NCBI GenBank assembly: GCA_008508345.1
Contig: QNGE01002429.1
Coordinates: 51,097-115,096, forward strand
Direction: 5' to 3'
Length of the DNA stretch: 64,000 nt
From: Paragonimus westermani
Lineage: Eukaryota; Platyhelminthes; Trematoda; Plagiorchiida; Troglotrematidae
Under the pieces are notes generated by a model. It made no database searches. It was given only the letters and a program-made list of their open reading frames with translations, and was not told where the DNA came from. Position numbers and translations under genes: made by a program. Shown here one piece after another: positions 35,904 to 47,480 of the stretch (positions are counted from its first letter, which is position 1; each line of letters begins with the position of its first letter).

Positions 35904-36170
35904 TTTACCTCCGAGGCAGCGAGCCGTACGTTATCTTTGCCTTCCGTGTCGATCGCGTACAGGTTTCGGAATAGTTAAACACCGACAGGATCAACCATCT
36001 ATTCCAGCTGAAAGCTCTCAGGGGCAACACTACGAGTCGTATCCGTTCAGTGTAATGCAAATTCTAAGCCAACACACCTTCACCACTTATTGTGAGTCAC
36101 TCCCCTTTGTTTCCATCACATTTTCGATCCGCGTTCACACTCAAGCCTTTCGATAGTGTTTAAATCCCTT
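35904..36170 (+). mobile_element. gypsy leader (untranslated internal region) after the LTR
   Basis: It begins TTTACCTCCG, as after the LTR end at 28054. From about 36040 it follows 28068-28190: GTCGTATCCGTTCA, then TTCTAAGCCAACRCACCT-type sequence and TTGTGAGTCACT. It is therefore the start of the internal region of a related element. No gag follows, so the copy is truncated. I could not identify a tRNA primer-binding site. Confidence 0.55.
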
Positions 36171-38329
36171 ACACCCGTAAACTTCTTCGATAGCGCCATC
36201 ATTTTTAATCTTTGTTTTTCTCGATCAATAGACACGACCACCACACGCCGTCTAACCTCCCTTCGTCCACGTGGATATGTAGTCAGATCACCTTTGGCGT
36301 CCCCAGAACCCTAAACTCCCTGCGACGTGGCAGTAACCTTACTAATAACACCGTACCTGTTTACATTACCTCGTGAAAGTAAATTTACTAAAAATCACCA
36401 GCATTACGGTTGGTGTGTTGGCGTAAATATTGCAGTTTCACTCGTAGCTGTAAAATAAATCCGTGCCATCTCTACTACTGTGGGCCACATTTACTAGGAT
36501 AACACAATTTTAGCTATTACCGTTGGGAACTCTGCTTAACCAGTCTGACGTTTGTTTGAATTCTGGAGGTCGACTGGATTGTTCGTCGACATTCGTCCTC
36601 TTTGGAGGCTGTAGTGCGGTTGTGTTCAAGGCTTTCTCACGTCCAACTAACTGGCGCACTTAAATGTTGCGTTAACGTCAGCTAGTGAATGGTGAATGGA
36701 TCAATAAATAAAGTCTGTTTGCAGATCCACCGTCTTCTCACCGCGGCTTCCGAGTCACGTTAACTTAAAGCTGGGGCAATCTTGGGCGTACGAACTTAGG
36801 GCTTGGCACCAGAATAGATATTTGGGCTGATGAAGTAATCGCACAGTGAAACAATTCAGCTACGCGTGTTTGTCGACTTATCGACGCCGCATGTTCATTA
36901 TTTCACGCCGTGTGTGGAATTTTCTAAGTCGTCGTCCCAACCTACCCCTTGGCGCTGTCTTTCTCTCGGGCTTATCCAATTCTACGAATTTTGAATTTTC
37001 AAGGAATCATTATCATTTTTCGGATACGTCTTCCTTCACGTGTGCGTTTATTTTTTGTACACACCCGTTGTCGTTACAGCTTCTTCCAGTGTATTTCGGT
37101 CGTTTCTTGGGAGTTGATTGATTAGGCCGCCACAAATGCGACCTAGACAGAAAATTCGACGCACTACCTTTCTCTTCCTGTATTTCAGTGAATTGTTTTT
37201 TCGATGAACTGAGTGCATGGTGGAAAATTTGGGGCGCACCCATTACAAACCCTCCAACCTTCCGCATCCTTTTCTGTTCCAGGTTGAGCCTGATACATTC
37301 ATACTATATCCTCACGCACATTCTATAGCCGTTCTGTCCACTGTACTTGACCATTATTTGAATCAATACAATTTTTGTTCCAGCGTACTTTGCCTTCTGC
37401 TTTCGCATCGTCGTTGCTATAGGTAGCCACCTGTTGTAACACCCCTTGTGACACACTGGAGGGAAAGAATTAGCTGGAATTTCTCTGTTGATCAAGAGGA
37501 ACGTTCATCTCAACCACAACGGATTTAGTGTGTTGAGATCTATCGTGAGCAATTACTTTGGGTCATCATAAACTCTCTCGCAAAATTGTTGATTTATTGC
37601 TTACCGTTCGTTGTAACATGTTGACTTGCACCATTTCATATGGTTAGGCGGTTCCCACAGTTTCAGTGCAATGTATTGTTTCGACAACGTCCACGTCGCG
37701 TGTTCCTTGAAGGCACTTTCAGTTCTAATCAACCCCTGTCTCATTTTCGTTTGTGTTAACTGTGTGGTTCATATGTTTTCGTGTCTCACGGTGAAGTCAA
37801 CCTGGCGTCAGACAACATACCGTTCTCCTCAATTTACCTGTGGACATGGCTACCTAAAAGATGCTGTCTTTCAGCAGGTTCAATGGGTCCAATGGTTTTG
37901 TCGCAGATCCCGTAATTTTTTAACCTCCGGGTGACCCACTTTTCGGTTTTATCGATGTCCATCCACGGGAACATTGTAGTGATTACGTCCGATAGATGGT
38001 GCCTAGCGTACATGTTTGCAAGCTGCTTATTTGAAAAACGAGTACGTGATAATAAGGCGGCAGGTAAAACTCTGTCTCTAGCGCATTAAGTAAGTACGTG
38101 TGGAAGTAGAATGACGGCGATAAGTCGGTTAACGTGGTCCCTAGTATCCGAGACTCATGCAGTCCGGTACAATTCAGAGCACAGGCAAGCATGCACATGC
38201 AGCGAATACACTAAGGACTTGTTTTTGGGAGAAAACTGGACTTTCTTACACAATTATATCAATATTACTAAAACCTTAAATAGGTAAAGAAAAACATAAA
38301 TATAAAATAAACAGTTAAAAAGCTATGTC
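36171..38329. other. no recognised gene
   Basis: Only short frames are present. A stretch near 36700-36760 (AATAAATAAAGTCTG and following bases) resembles an LTR end in style but has no partner in this window. A 102-codon frame at 37626-37934 has no motif. Confidence 0.35.
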
Positions 38330-38760
38330 AGCCTGGAGTACTCTCTCACTCTCTGAGGTCCACAGTGGTATCCAGGTCTTCATGTCGTCTACAAAAATTG
38401 AGCAATTCTACCCCATAATGACAATGACATCAGTGATGAGTATCAGGAAAAACGGTTCAAGAATAAAGCCTTGACGTGCTCCCCTTGGGGCGGGATGCAT
38501 GGAACGGTGTTCTTCATGGGTCTTCAAATTAGTAGGTTTGTTCAAAAGGTAGCTTTTTACCAGGCCAACAGTTGGCCATGGTTAGTTAGATATCGTGTTC
38601 TACCATATGAAATCGTTTCGCAAAGTCCAGGTGGACTATATCTGCACCACTGTCAGAGCCCACTGTTTGGTGAATGGGTCGTTGGTCACCAATATGTTTG
38701 TTGCACACGACATCCCTTGACTAACTCCTTGTTACTAAGGTGTAGGAAGACTACATTCCG
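38330..38760 (-). pseudogene. CR1-like LINE reverse-transcriptase fragment
   Basis: On the minus strand the RT palm motifs appear in order. VHLDFAKRFHMVEHD (motif A region, about 38600-38645) corresponds to LDF.KAFD. RGARQGFILEPF (motif B region, about 38470-38505) corresponds to GVPQGSVLGP. IFVDDMKTW (motif C, about 38375-38400) keeps the paired aspartates. Stops and frameshifts interrupt the frame, and key residues of A and B have changed. Upstream LINE sequence may continue to about 39500 but is too decayed to assign. Confidence 0.7.
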
Positions 38761-40289
38761 TCACGCGGCGTAGAATGCGGTCACCGGCTAAGCTATCCAG
38801 GATACTTGGTACGGTTCAGCGCGAGGCGATGGAGCGGCAGTTTGTGGCACTACCATTTGTGCCATCTTTACGGAGGAACATTATACGACAGCGGTAGCAT
38901 GCACTTTAGAATTTGCCTCCGTTTAATGAGTGGCGAGTTAATGCGTGCGATGGGGTAGTCAGGGCGTCCGCATATTCCTTGAGGAAACTAAGCAGCGTGT
39001 CACTCGGAACAGGCAAATCATGATTGTTGATCCTTAAGCTTCCTAAGAACACAGGCTTTTGATTTTATGATACTCATGGCAACAGTAGCGTCATCACATG
39101 GTGGCTTACAGAAGCTCCACATCTCAGCGTATGATGAGGCTCAATGAACAATAGCTAGTTTCCAATACAGCAGCTTTCACCGTCTCCCTTTTCGTTTCGG
39201 CAGTTCCCTCTGGGGTCTCAATATTGGGTACACATTGATTAAACTTACATGTCTCGGAAAGTCACGCAAAGAATACTTTTAGGTTCGAGTTTGTTCTTTT
39301 CATGCGATCGCCCTGGAGGATATCGCGGTCACATCTGACGGTTGCATTGCATATGTCGCGCGATGCTGCGTATCTCGAATGGGCCACTTTACTCTCTCTC
39401 TACTGAAACAGATTTCACACCTAGCATTTCTTGACCAACGGTCCGTGGTTTTGCGCCTCCTACAACGTCTCACCTTCTCCGTCCGAGCAAGCCTTGGAGG
39501 CATATTCTTTCCGGTGGCTCAGCAAGCGACATCCCTGAAGGTAATCCACTGCTACCGGTGAGTCGGGCGCTCGATTTGTCTTACGAAACACACTTTTTAA
39601 GGGGGACAGATATGCATTATGAAATGCACACTGGCTAATGAGATAATTTTTCAGCCACGTAGGAGGGCAAGTAAAGTCAAACAACTTAGTAGTATGATCG
39701 CCCTACCTCTGCGCAGCTTGCAACTTTTGTCGGCTACCATCGTTTGGGTACATGAAATCTATTCAGGGCAATGCAACACCTAGAGGATACCTCGCCGAGG
39801 TCTCTAGTATTACACTAGGCCTGAATCTAAAGTGATTGTAAAAACTTACAGGCACAGATTTAGGTTTACCAGATGCAGACAGGAGGTCGAAATCTATGTG
39901 ATGATGGCTGAGGTCCCATGTAATAAAACCATTTTAACAATTCTTCCTCGGAAAAGCCCCACAAATCAAATGAGATTTCCAACCTTCAGTAATGTAGCAG
40001 ATGTAACAATTAGCAGGTCACATTGGGTGATAGGTCTCCAATATTGTTTGTTTATCTATCCGATAGTTTTACTCACCTCAACGCTTCTCTGGTCATTTCG
40101 AGTCTCAGCAGGTGCTGAGAACGGAGTAAGAGTACAAGTCTGGTTATTCTTGATTTGTGTGAGAATGTAGCATTGTTTGAAAGCGATTTCTAGAGGAGTA
40201 GGTGATGAATCTAGAGGAGGACGTGTTTCAGCGGTCATTAACCCATTGAAAAAAGAACAGTTGCAGAAAAAGTGATCTGAACGGAGCTT
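38761..40289. other. no certain feature; possible extension of the LINE
   Basis: A basic minus-strand frame at 39300-39503 could belong to the LINE immediately downstream (38330-38760). I cannot name a motif in it. A plus-strand frame of 112 codons (39832-40170) is unrecognised. Confidence 0.3.
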
Positions 40290-40830
40290 CCAAACTCCCT
40301 AATGCGTCCTCATCGGCCGTTATCGTTCATTGCAATGAAGTGCTGTTCTACGAACCCACGCTGAAGGAAAAGATGTAAGAGGCTTGTCAACGCACAGACG
40401 CGAAAATTCATGTGAATACAAATGAAGAACTTCTAGTCGAGACCCGTGAGCGCATTTTTTCTATGCAGAGAATGGGCGCCCCGTCATTCTATCGGTGGAG
40501 ATTATTTTTCCATGCCACCATCCCGCAGCAACGCACAGAGAATAAACTAGACTATATCAGGAGGCTTAGATCGTCATGTCGGTTTTCCCTGCGCCCACTC
40601 TGTTACCCTTACTTTTAGCAAATATTTACATTTACTACGACGTATGGGAACTAATATCGTCCAGCTAGCACTTAGTCATATCTAGAAGGATGTGCCGTTC
40701 ACTATGGCCACTGGTGATCCGGACTTGTAGGCCACCTGTGCAAAGTAGGGCTCTGTGGAGCATATTTCTCGGAGAGTCTTCGCGAGCAGCTAGGAATTTG
40801 ACTCACGCCTCCCTGTTGTCCTTGACGGTT
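40290..40830 (+). pseudogene. gypsy-like gag fragment with decayed zinc knuckle
   Basis: The plus strand reads YRWRLFFHATIPQQ followed by NKLDYIRRLRSSCRF. This resembles the gag stretch of K02A2.6-type gypsy elements, where an RF/LF segment precedes a Y...LR.L...C.F motif. About 100 bases on, another frame gives CAK-stop-GSVEHISRR followed by alanine and serines. It looks like a mutated CxxCGxxGHIxRxC knuckle that has lost cysteines. Stops and a frame change show decay. Assignment rests on weak motifs remembered from the family. Confidence 0.4.
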
Positions 40831-42659
40831 CATACTTTTGACTTCTTGATGCCCCGCCCATCAGAAATTACATGCGGTTACCCTTATTCCATATGGGATA
40901 ACATCAGTTTGTTTAGTATTTTGTTAGTTCCGTTTCATTGCACCCGCATTTCTAAATGTTAAGAACCCTATTTATCTTATGCTGTTCGTCTCCAACATTG
41001 CTGAATTTCAGAAAATATTCACCGATGCAACAAGCATTTGTGACCATTACAAGTGCAAAATACAGTAATCCGTGCCGTCAGTACCAGAAGCGGCGTAACG
41101 AACTGGAAACAACATGGTCTATCCACTGTAGAATGTGCAGCTTATTCTCAATACACCAGTTCACCGTGTACTTAGGAGTGCGATAGCTGTTGCCCGCCAT
41201 TCGTTTGCTGCGTGCAAACGCGTGTGCTTGTTTTCGTGCCTGCTTGACTATGCCTGTCAGTGGCGCCATATTTCCGGCTTTCCCGTATGCTCAGCAACCG
41301 AATCCTGCACCTTCCTGACTTTTCTCACGTATTAATGTCCTGTAGTGCTGCATCGGTCATACTGTCACTTCTGTCTTGTATACACTTACACACTTCTATT
41401 CGTCTTTTCATTCCAACTTTTTATTTATCGCAAACAACTGAGAGTCATTGATTTATGCGCGTAGGTACTAAAGCCGCTCTACTTCAAGTGCACCGGTCTT
41501 AGCGAAGAATAGTTCAAGCAACCAGGTTTTTTCAATTGTCTATTCGATCTGCATGAGTTGCAGATTTAAAGAAAGTCAAAACACCGCTTTGCTTTCCGCT
41601 GGTTAAGCACGCATGAAGAAAGTGACTCGATGGTGTTACAGCCACTAGAAGGGCAGTTGTCCTCTCAGATGCATGCACAGAAGAGAAAGCCTTCGGAGGG
41701 GGAATAATTGTTCTACGGGGTCAAGTCCTCGCAACGCCATCACCAGCTCAGCTAGCTATGTCAGTCTTTGCAACTTCTTTCCTCCCATGTGTCACAAACT
41801 GAGCGTCAAATCATTCAGAATGTCAATCGGGCATTCGACAAATTGAATCGCTACCCTCAGTCCTGAGCGTTTGGGAGAGCACTGGTTTTTGAACCCTTCA
41901 ACACGAGCGTACAGGACATACCTCTCAACCGTTCCTTGTAACTCAGGGATAAGTGTGATCAGCTGACTGAGGTCTGGGCCCCAATCACGATCGATCATAG
42001 GCTGCAATTGGTGACTACGGATGTATTTTCTTTTTTCACTGTCCTCACTTAGGTTTGTTCGGGAGCAGTAGATGGTTTCTGTTGACGTCACTCCAGTGAA
42101 CGACCATCTGGGCACATGCATGGGCGCCGAGTACGCGACAGTCACTTGGACGCATTCTTCCATTTTACGCGCTCCACAGTTTATTACACGGCTGTGCATA
42201 AAAAGTTTATTCAAAAAGCTAGGAACGGGGTAAAGAGGGTGTGGTCATCTCCCACGAATGAATGGACACTTCCTTTGTTCCTTCCGTTCAGAATTTCTTT
42301 TAGCGGCTTCACATTGTCTCTTTCAAACTACTGACCACAACAAATAGAACAGTCGAACTTTCCGTCGGTGGAAACACTCAGTCACCCTCCAAACTCACAA
42401 GAGCTAAATGGAAAGAGGCCGTGAGTTGTGGTTCCAAGATTGCTGCTCGTGTTCTCCGTAGGATCACTGACGGACGTACAGACAATGACGTCATGCCCTC
42501 AGCCACTTAGGAAGGCCTTTGGGACGACCAGGTGAATGAGACCGGGTCCAGAACATTCGCTACCTACCTTCCCTTACAAACTCTTAATCCTTATCCTCCC
42601 ATACTCTTCCCGCATCCTCCTGTCTTTCTCACGAAAGTGAACAAAGAAGTAGATTTAAA
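40831..42659. other. no certain feature; one long unassigned frame
   Basis: A 140-codon minus-strand frame (41792-42214) is the longest and has plausible protein composition, but I see no family motif and no splice support. A plus-strand stretch at about 41635-41720 (RRAVVLSDACTEE, then FGGGIIV) looks protein-like and could be transposon RNase H-like sequence, but this is not secure. Confidence 0.3.
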
Positions 42660-42960
42660 ACACATATGCAACTCGTCTGACGCTGTGCAGTAACTTACAA
42701 GAAATCAGACACTTAGCGCATGAAACACAACCGCACATCTACTTTGCGGAGACCTGGTTTACAGGTAAAAATAAGGACATTTAATTGAATGTCTTCCGAT
42801 ATGCAGTGTACCGTGCTAATTTCAGTCGGGGGAGAATGAGGGTGTTGTAATCATTTTAATAGAAACTCGACGCCCACATTCTTCCCGAAATTTCAGTCTT
42901 CTGATGAAGATGTAACTTCATGGCTTCCACTAGCATCGCGCGGCCCCTATCGGAGGTTCT
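42660..42960 (+). pseudogene. LINE endonuclease N-terminal fragment
   Basis: The plus strand reads NLQEIRHLAHETQPHIYFAE then TWFTG, matching the opening of the CR1/jockey-type apurinic-like endonuclease (N...EL......PDI...TETWL), with its catalytic glutamate in the AETW segment. Further on, shifted frames show a glycine-rich segment (VGGE followed by a GV pair) and SSDEDVTSW, the usual next features. Stops are frequent. The same element may continue to the RT piece at 44190-44490, separated by decayed sequence. Confidence 0.55.
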
Positions 42961-44189
42961 GTATCGCTCTCACGCAACGCTTCAGATAATAAAAATCAAC
43001 TCGATATCCGAGGGAAGGTCCTAGTATTGAAGAGTTTCATTATCTGTTTGTGATAGTTGGCTTCAGCGCACCCGCAATAAACGGGACATCGCCGTCACAC
43101 CAAGCAAATGGAAGCGAATCCTTAATTACCTTAACGATGTTGATATAGCGGAGAGCATGCACACAATATATCAACACCCCGACGCGCCATCGTTCCGGTC
43201 AGATTTTTCCTTTACTGGCCTAGTAATCAGTAATGGGGGCCAAACGGTAGAGAGGGTGGTCATAAAGCTGCTGCTCGGACACAATGTTCACCACCATTGA
43301 TTCTATCAGTTACTGGTTACCGGAACCACATAATTGTTCGCACTTCGAAATTTCATCCACGCCGATTTTACTGGCCTGAAAAACTATCTACAATCGCTTC
43401 TATTTGAATACGACCTTGTGAACCAGAATTGCAATGCGTTTGACAGAGAACGGTTTCTTTTTGTCGCACGAATTGCGCTTTCTCAATTATCGCTTTTTTA
43501 AAGAAAGCCCACCCGTGTTATTGTAAGTTTGGTACTGATTAGTCAATACGAAATGCTTGCACCACCTGACCCTTCCCTGGACTTAATGTCTTATCCTCAG
43601 TCGCTTATTAAATATATTTTGCTCCGCTTAGATACACTTAACTTTTCCTCTTATCTTTGTCGCTATCGCCCCCAAGTTTTATCTACCCCTCTAATGGTAA
43701 TCTGATTAGTGAGGCTTGTGCACAATCTACGAACCCCCCAATTCATACTACATTTTTCACTGCCCGACCTGTATTGCTTTAGGACAAGTCAAGTTATAGT
43801 TTTGAAATAACGCAGTCTTGAACTAAGGTGACTAAAACAGGGTGCGCTCACTCCCGAGACGTGGATTCGCTGAATCGAAGCCGCTTCGAATACTGTTCGC
43901 ATGGCGCCCTTGTATACCAAGCTTTCATGTATGGTAGCTTCTTCTTTTCGATCCCACACAAGAAGCCAGGCATCAAGTGAAATGAATTCTCTCTGGTCTT
44001 CTTAGTTAACAGTTCTCAAACATACACACCACAAATTTTGATACAGGGACGACACGGCAAAATATCGATTAACAGCGTTGCTTCTGGTGGTTTCTGAGGT
44101 AACGGAGGGTTTACTAGTTGACTTTGTCTAGGCAAAGGTCGAGTGACTGAAGCTAACCACTGAGCGGTGGCACGGCCTTCCTAATGAAG
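42961..44189. other. decayed sequence between LINE endonuclease and RT pieces
   Basis: No motif can be assigned. The spacing fits the interior of a LINE, but other insertions may be included. A repeat-free segment around 43060-43260 has an open plus-strand frame without a recognised family. Confidence 0.35.
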
Positions 44190-44490
44190 ATTCATGGGGC
44201 AAAAATATGCTGCTTGCTGGTGACTTCCGGGCGAAGGCTGCTGACGCAGAACTAACCACGGATATCGTTTGTCTTGACTGTTTCAAAGTCTGCGACAAGG
44301 TCGATCATTCTAACTTGTGACGGAATCTCAACAGTTATGGCCTCTAAGCACGCATACTTAGGTTACTAGAAGATTACGTGACTGAACTTGGTTTTGAAGT
44401 TAAGGTGAGTGGATGGTTGCTGATGTTGTGAACCGAGAAGGCGGATGACACAAAGGTGATTTATTTTGGGGAAATCAGTACACGAGTTAT
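44190..44490 (+). pseudogene. LINE reverse-transcriptase fragment with internal deletion
   Basis: The plus strand reads TTDIVCLDCFKVCDKVDHSN (motif A, about 44257-44316), followed by a helix region ILRLLEDYVTELGFEVKVSG. Soon after, about 44438-44466, comes EKADDTKVIYFG, equivalent to motif C (ADD). Motif B (QGS) is missing, so roughly 70-100 codons appear to have been deleted between the two. Two stop codons interrupt the first part. Confidence 0.7.
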
Positions 44491-45639
44491 ACGTCTCACC
44501 GGACTACGAACACAAATACCGATTTGTACACAACACTGATCTGAGGAGGTTCCGGTCGCTTTGGACGCCAGGCCTCAGTTCCCTCATTTAGAGAAAGCCA
44601 TTCCATATGGTGCTGCCCTCCAAAGATCCTTCCCGCATTCCCCTCGTATTTTTCCCGCGGCCATTTCGATCACGTTGTTGACTCGTTACTATGTAGTGGT
44701 GGTGTACTTCATATAGCGCGACCGTCCGTCCTCATTACACTAGGTTATTTCCTTGCCAACGTCGGCGTTCTGCAAGAACCACTCTCAGGTGATTTTTCCT
44801 TCCTTGTTTCCTTCCTTGTGCTACTTAGTACAGTTAGCCCACTTTGTAAACCAGAAACCCACAGAATATAGCTTTCTGTCCTGCATCAAAATTTGTACAA
44901 GCGTGCATATTCGCCACAAGACCGTGCTAACTACCACCTCGATAACACAGCTATTGGTGTGGGCATTTGAATTAGACGTGGAAACCGCAGTGACGGACAG
45001 TCTGAGTCTGCCTACAAATTGTGCAGCCATTTTTGAATCAGTACATATAGTGTTCGAATGGTTGCAGGAATTTGTGGAAACTTCCACTTGGAAGTGACCC
45101 CCAATATGTCTCTGTAACCCACCCACACCTAGGGAAAAGAACCTACTGGCGTGTTCCTCTAATATTGATAAATTGCCACACATCTGAAGTGTTCACTGAC
45201 GGAAATTGAGGGGATTGCGGGGCTTAGGAATATTATATATCCGGAAGTACTATCAGAATAAAGTCGGTCACGGGTAAATTATCAAATAACCCAGGGTAGA
45301 CCTGATTCTTACGAACAAAATGCTTCAAACCCCAGGCAGTCTGCTGGTACATCTCCTCCCTCTGAATACAAATGAACGCTTAATGGGTCGCTCGCTGTAA
45401 CTGAGCAATAGAACACGCAGGTTGCTCTGTATTCCAGTGAGTTCAGCGGTTCGTACACGGGTTCGAGGCTGGGGGTCCAAACTACCCGGATCCGGTCAAA
45501 TTGTTCGTTTCGATGTCCAGAGGATTTCTGTTGGCCTGCAAGGCAGTCACTGAAAACAGGGTGTAGCACCGCTCTTGGGGGTTACAGAGAGTACCAAGAA
45601 CGGAGTGAGATAATAATCTAGCAGAACAGAATAATTTAC
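44491..45639. other. no recognised gene
   Basis: Overlapping frames of 114 codons (44753-45097, plus) and 120 codons (44821-45183, minus) occupy the same DNA on opposite strands. Neither shows a family motif. Confidence 0.4.
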
Positions 45640-47480
45640 TAATCTAACGGTTTATTAAGTAGGTGAGAATCCAATAACACTTAGAGACAGCCCTTAGAAG
45701 GATAACCAACCATTTCTAGTGGAAGGTCGTTCCAGTAGTCTATTACTCTATAAGAGAAGAACTGTTGTCTTAGGAGGGTCCGAGATCGGAGCTTATAGAG
45801 TTTCTTGTCGTGACCACTTCGACTGTTCCCAATTACTAGGGTAAAGACTTGTTGCACGAGTCCTGTGCTAAGGAGAAAGTGTGTAAGTCGCCGCGGAGTC
45901 TTCGAAACTCAAGTGGATAAATATCAAGAATTTCGAGATGAGACTCGTAGGAGAGATGCCGTAAGCCAGTGACCATTTTGTGGTCAGTGGCGAGTGTGTC
46001 CTTCTTCAAACCGGCATGGACGACTTGGTTGGCATACTCGAGCAGTGGTTTTATGTATACTCCGTAAAGCATGTGAAAAGTGTACCGGTCCATGCGGGGG
46101 AAGGCTATTTTACCATCCCAAGAGTCATAAAACCTTTTTTGGCGGCCAGCTGGTGGTGATAAGAGAAGGACAAACCAGACGCAGCCAAATCCCTAAGTCT
46201 TTTTTGAGGACAACTTTCGCGATATCTATTGCACGAATAGGTTCCCGGAGTCTCTTCCGAGCGACATGTGCGCACACTTGCCGTCGTTTGAAAGGAGACT
46301 CCAACCATCTGACCAACACTTAATACGGTCAAGGCCAATCTGCAGTGCATTGGGGTCACACGCATCCCAGATTTTCAAGTCATCAGCATAAAGGAGGGCG
46401 TTTCTAGAGATCAGCTCGGAGAGATCATTGATATAGATAAAAAGCAACGATGGACCAAGTGCCGATCCTTGAAGGGCTCCCACAGAGAGTGGGGATGGAG
46501 ACAAATGGTCCAAACCGGTTTTTATTCTAAAAGTCTCGTTACCAAGAAAAGAAGTAATCCAGCGCAGAACCTCTCCTTGTATCTCATGAGCTTCCAGTTC
46601 CTGTACAAGAGCACCGTGCAGGACACGGTCAAAGGCTTTGGTCAAGTTGAAGAAGATAGCATGCGAGATATGACCATTGTCTTTGGCCCCCGTTGGGCTA
46701 TGGATCAAGATTAATATATTGGCTATGAATGACCGATCGGGAAGGAGACCGTGTTGAGTCGGAGAAAAAAGGTTATTTGAGAAGGAATGCCCAAGGATGG
46801 CGCGTTTTAACGGTCGCTGCATTATCTTCCATGATATGCCGGCAAACCTGATCTGCTAATAACCCGTAGAATAGTGACGATCGCCTGCTTTGAATATGGG
46901 TGTAGCAGTGACCTCTTTCTATACCTCCGGAACAGTGACTGTCCGAAGTGTGTCTAAACAGGCACCGCCAAACTGATATCCTCTTCTTTGAGGATCCAGG
47001 GATGGATCGTGTCTAGTTCCATGCCACTGTAGGGATCAAACTTGAACGAGAGATCCTGAACGTCGAGCACAGAGAAGTCAGCAGCCAGGAGTGGATACTG
47101 GAAGTGTATCCGTGGGAGAATTGAATGCCACTTTGGCAGATCCACATTGTGGACTGATGAGTAGTATTCTCTGAACACCTCGGCAACCACTTGGGGGTTG
47201 GGGGAGGGTTCCCCGTTGGAAAGCCGCAGAGAAGGCACTAAGGCTTAGTTTTTCTCTGGCGACGTATAAACTTGAAAAGCAAATTCATATTTTCGCGTGC
47301 TACCTGTAGGAGATTTTTTACTGCGACTGTTGGGTGTGTTGCCGGATTTTCCGCTTGCACCTGGTTCGTACAGAGTAAAATGCCTCTAGTTCCTCTGACC
47401 TACCCGTAAGCTTCTGCTCAGAGAATAGACGAGAACGTACTCTAAGAAGATGGCGTACGTTCCGCGGAAGCGGTTACGAC
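45640..47480 (-). mobile_element. CR1-like LINE, 5'-truncated, minus strand
   Basis: This is the most complete LINE in the window. Read on the minus strand, a pre-RT region (from about 47480; NLLFKFIRRQRK near 47280, frame 46954-47238) leads into the RT frame and then the C-terminal thumb region. The end FFSYRVIDYWNDLPLEM stops at 45681. At least three frame changes occur (about 46900, 46250 and 46110, and again near 45830). The 5' part with ORF1 and the endonuclease is missing, as is usual for truncated LINE insertions. No microsatellite tail is obvious at 45640. Confidence 0.85.
46226..46822 (-). pseudogene. CR1-like LINE reverse transcriptase, core domain
   Basis: A 198-codon open stretch carries the RT palm: QHGLLPDRSFIANIL, then FFNLTKAFDRVLHG (motif A), GALQGSALGPSLLFIYINDL (motif B) and LLYADDLKIWD (motif C with intact YADD). 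Motif A has NLTKAF where most LINEs have DFSKAF, so the first catalytic aspartate is replaced. The frame ends soon after KCAHMSLGRD, and homology continues in another frame (46125-46319, DLGI segment). Confidence 0.9.

Noticed and set aside
41792..42214. 140-codon minus-strand frame
   Set aside because: Protein-like composition but no recognisable motif or exon boundary; kept only as a note in the interval entry.
44753..45183. Overlapping frames of 114 and 120 codons
   Set aside because: Mutually antisense, without motifs.
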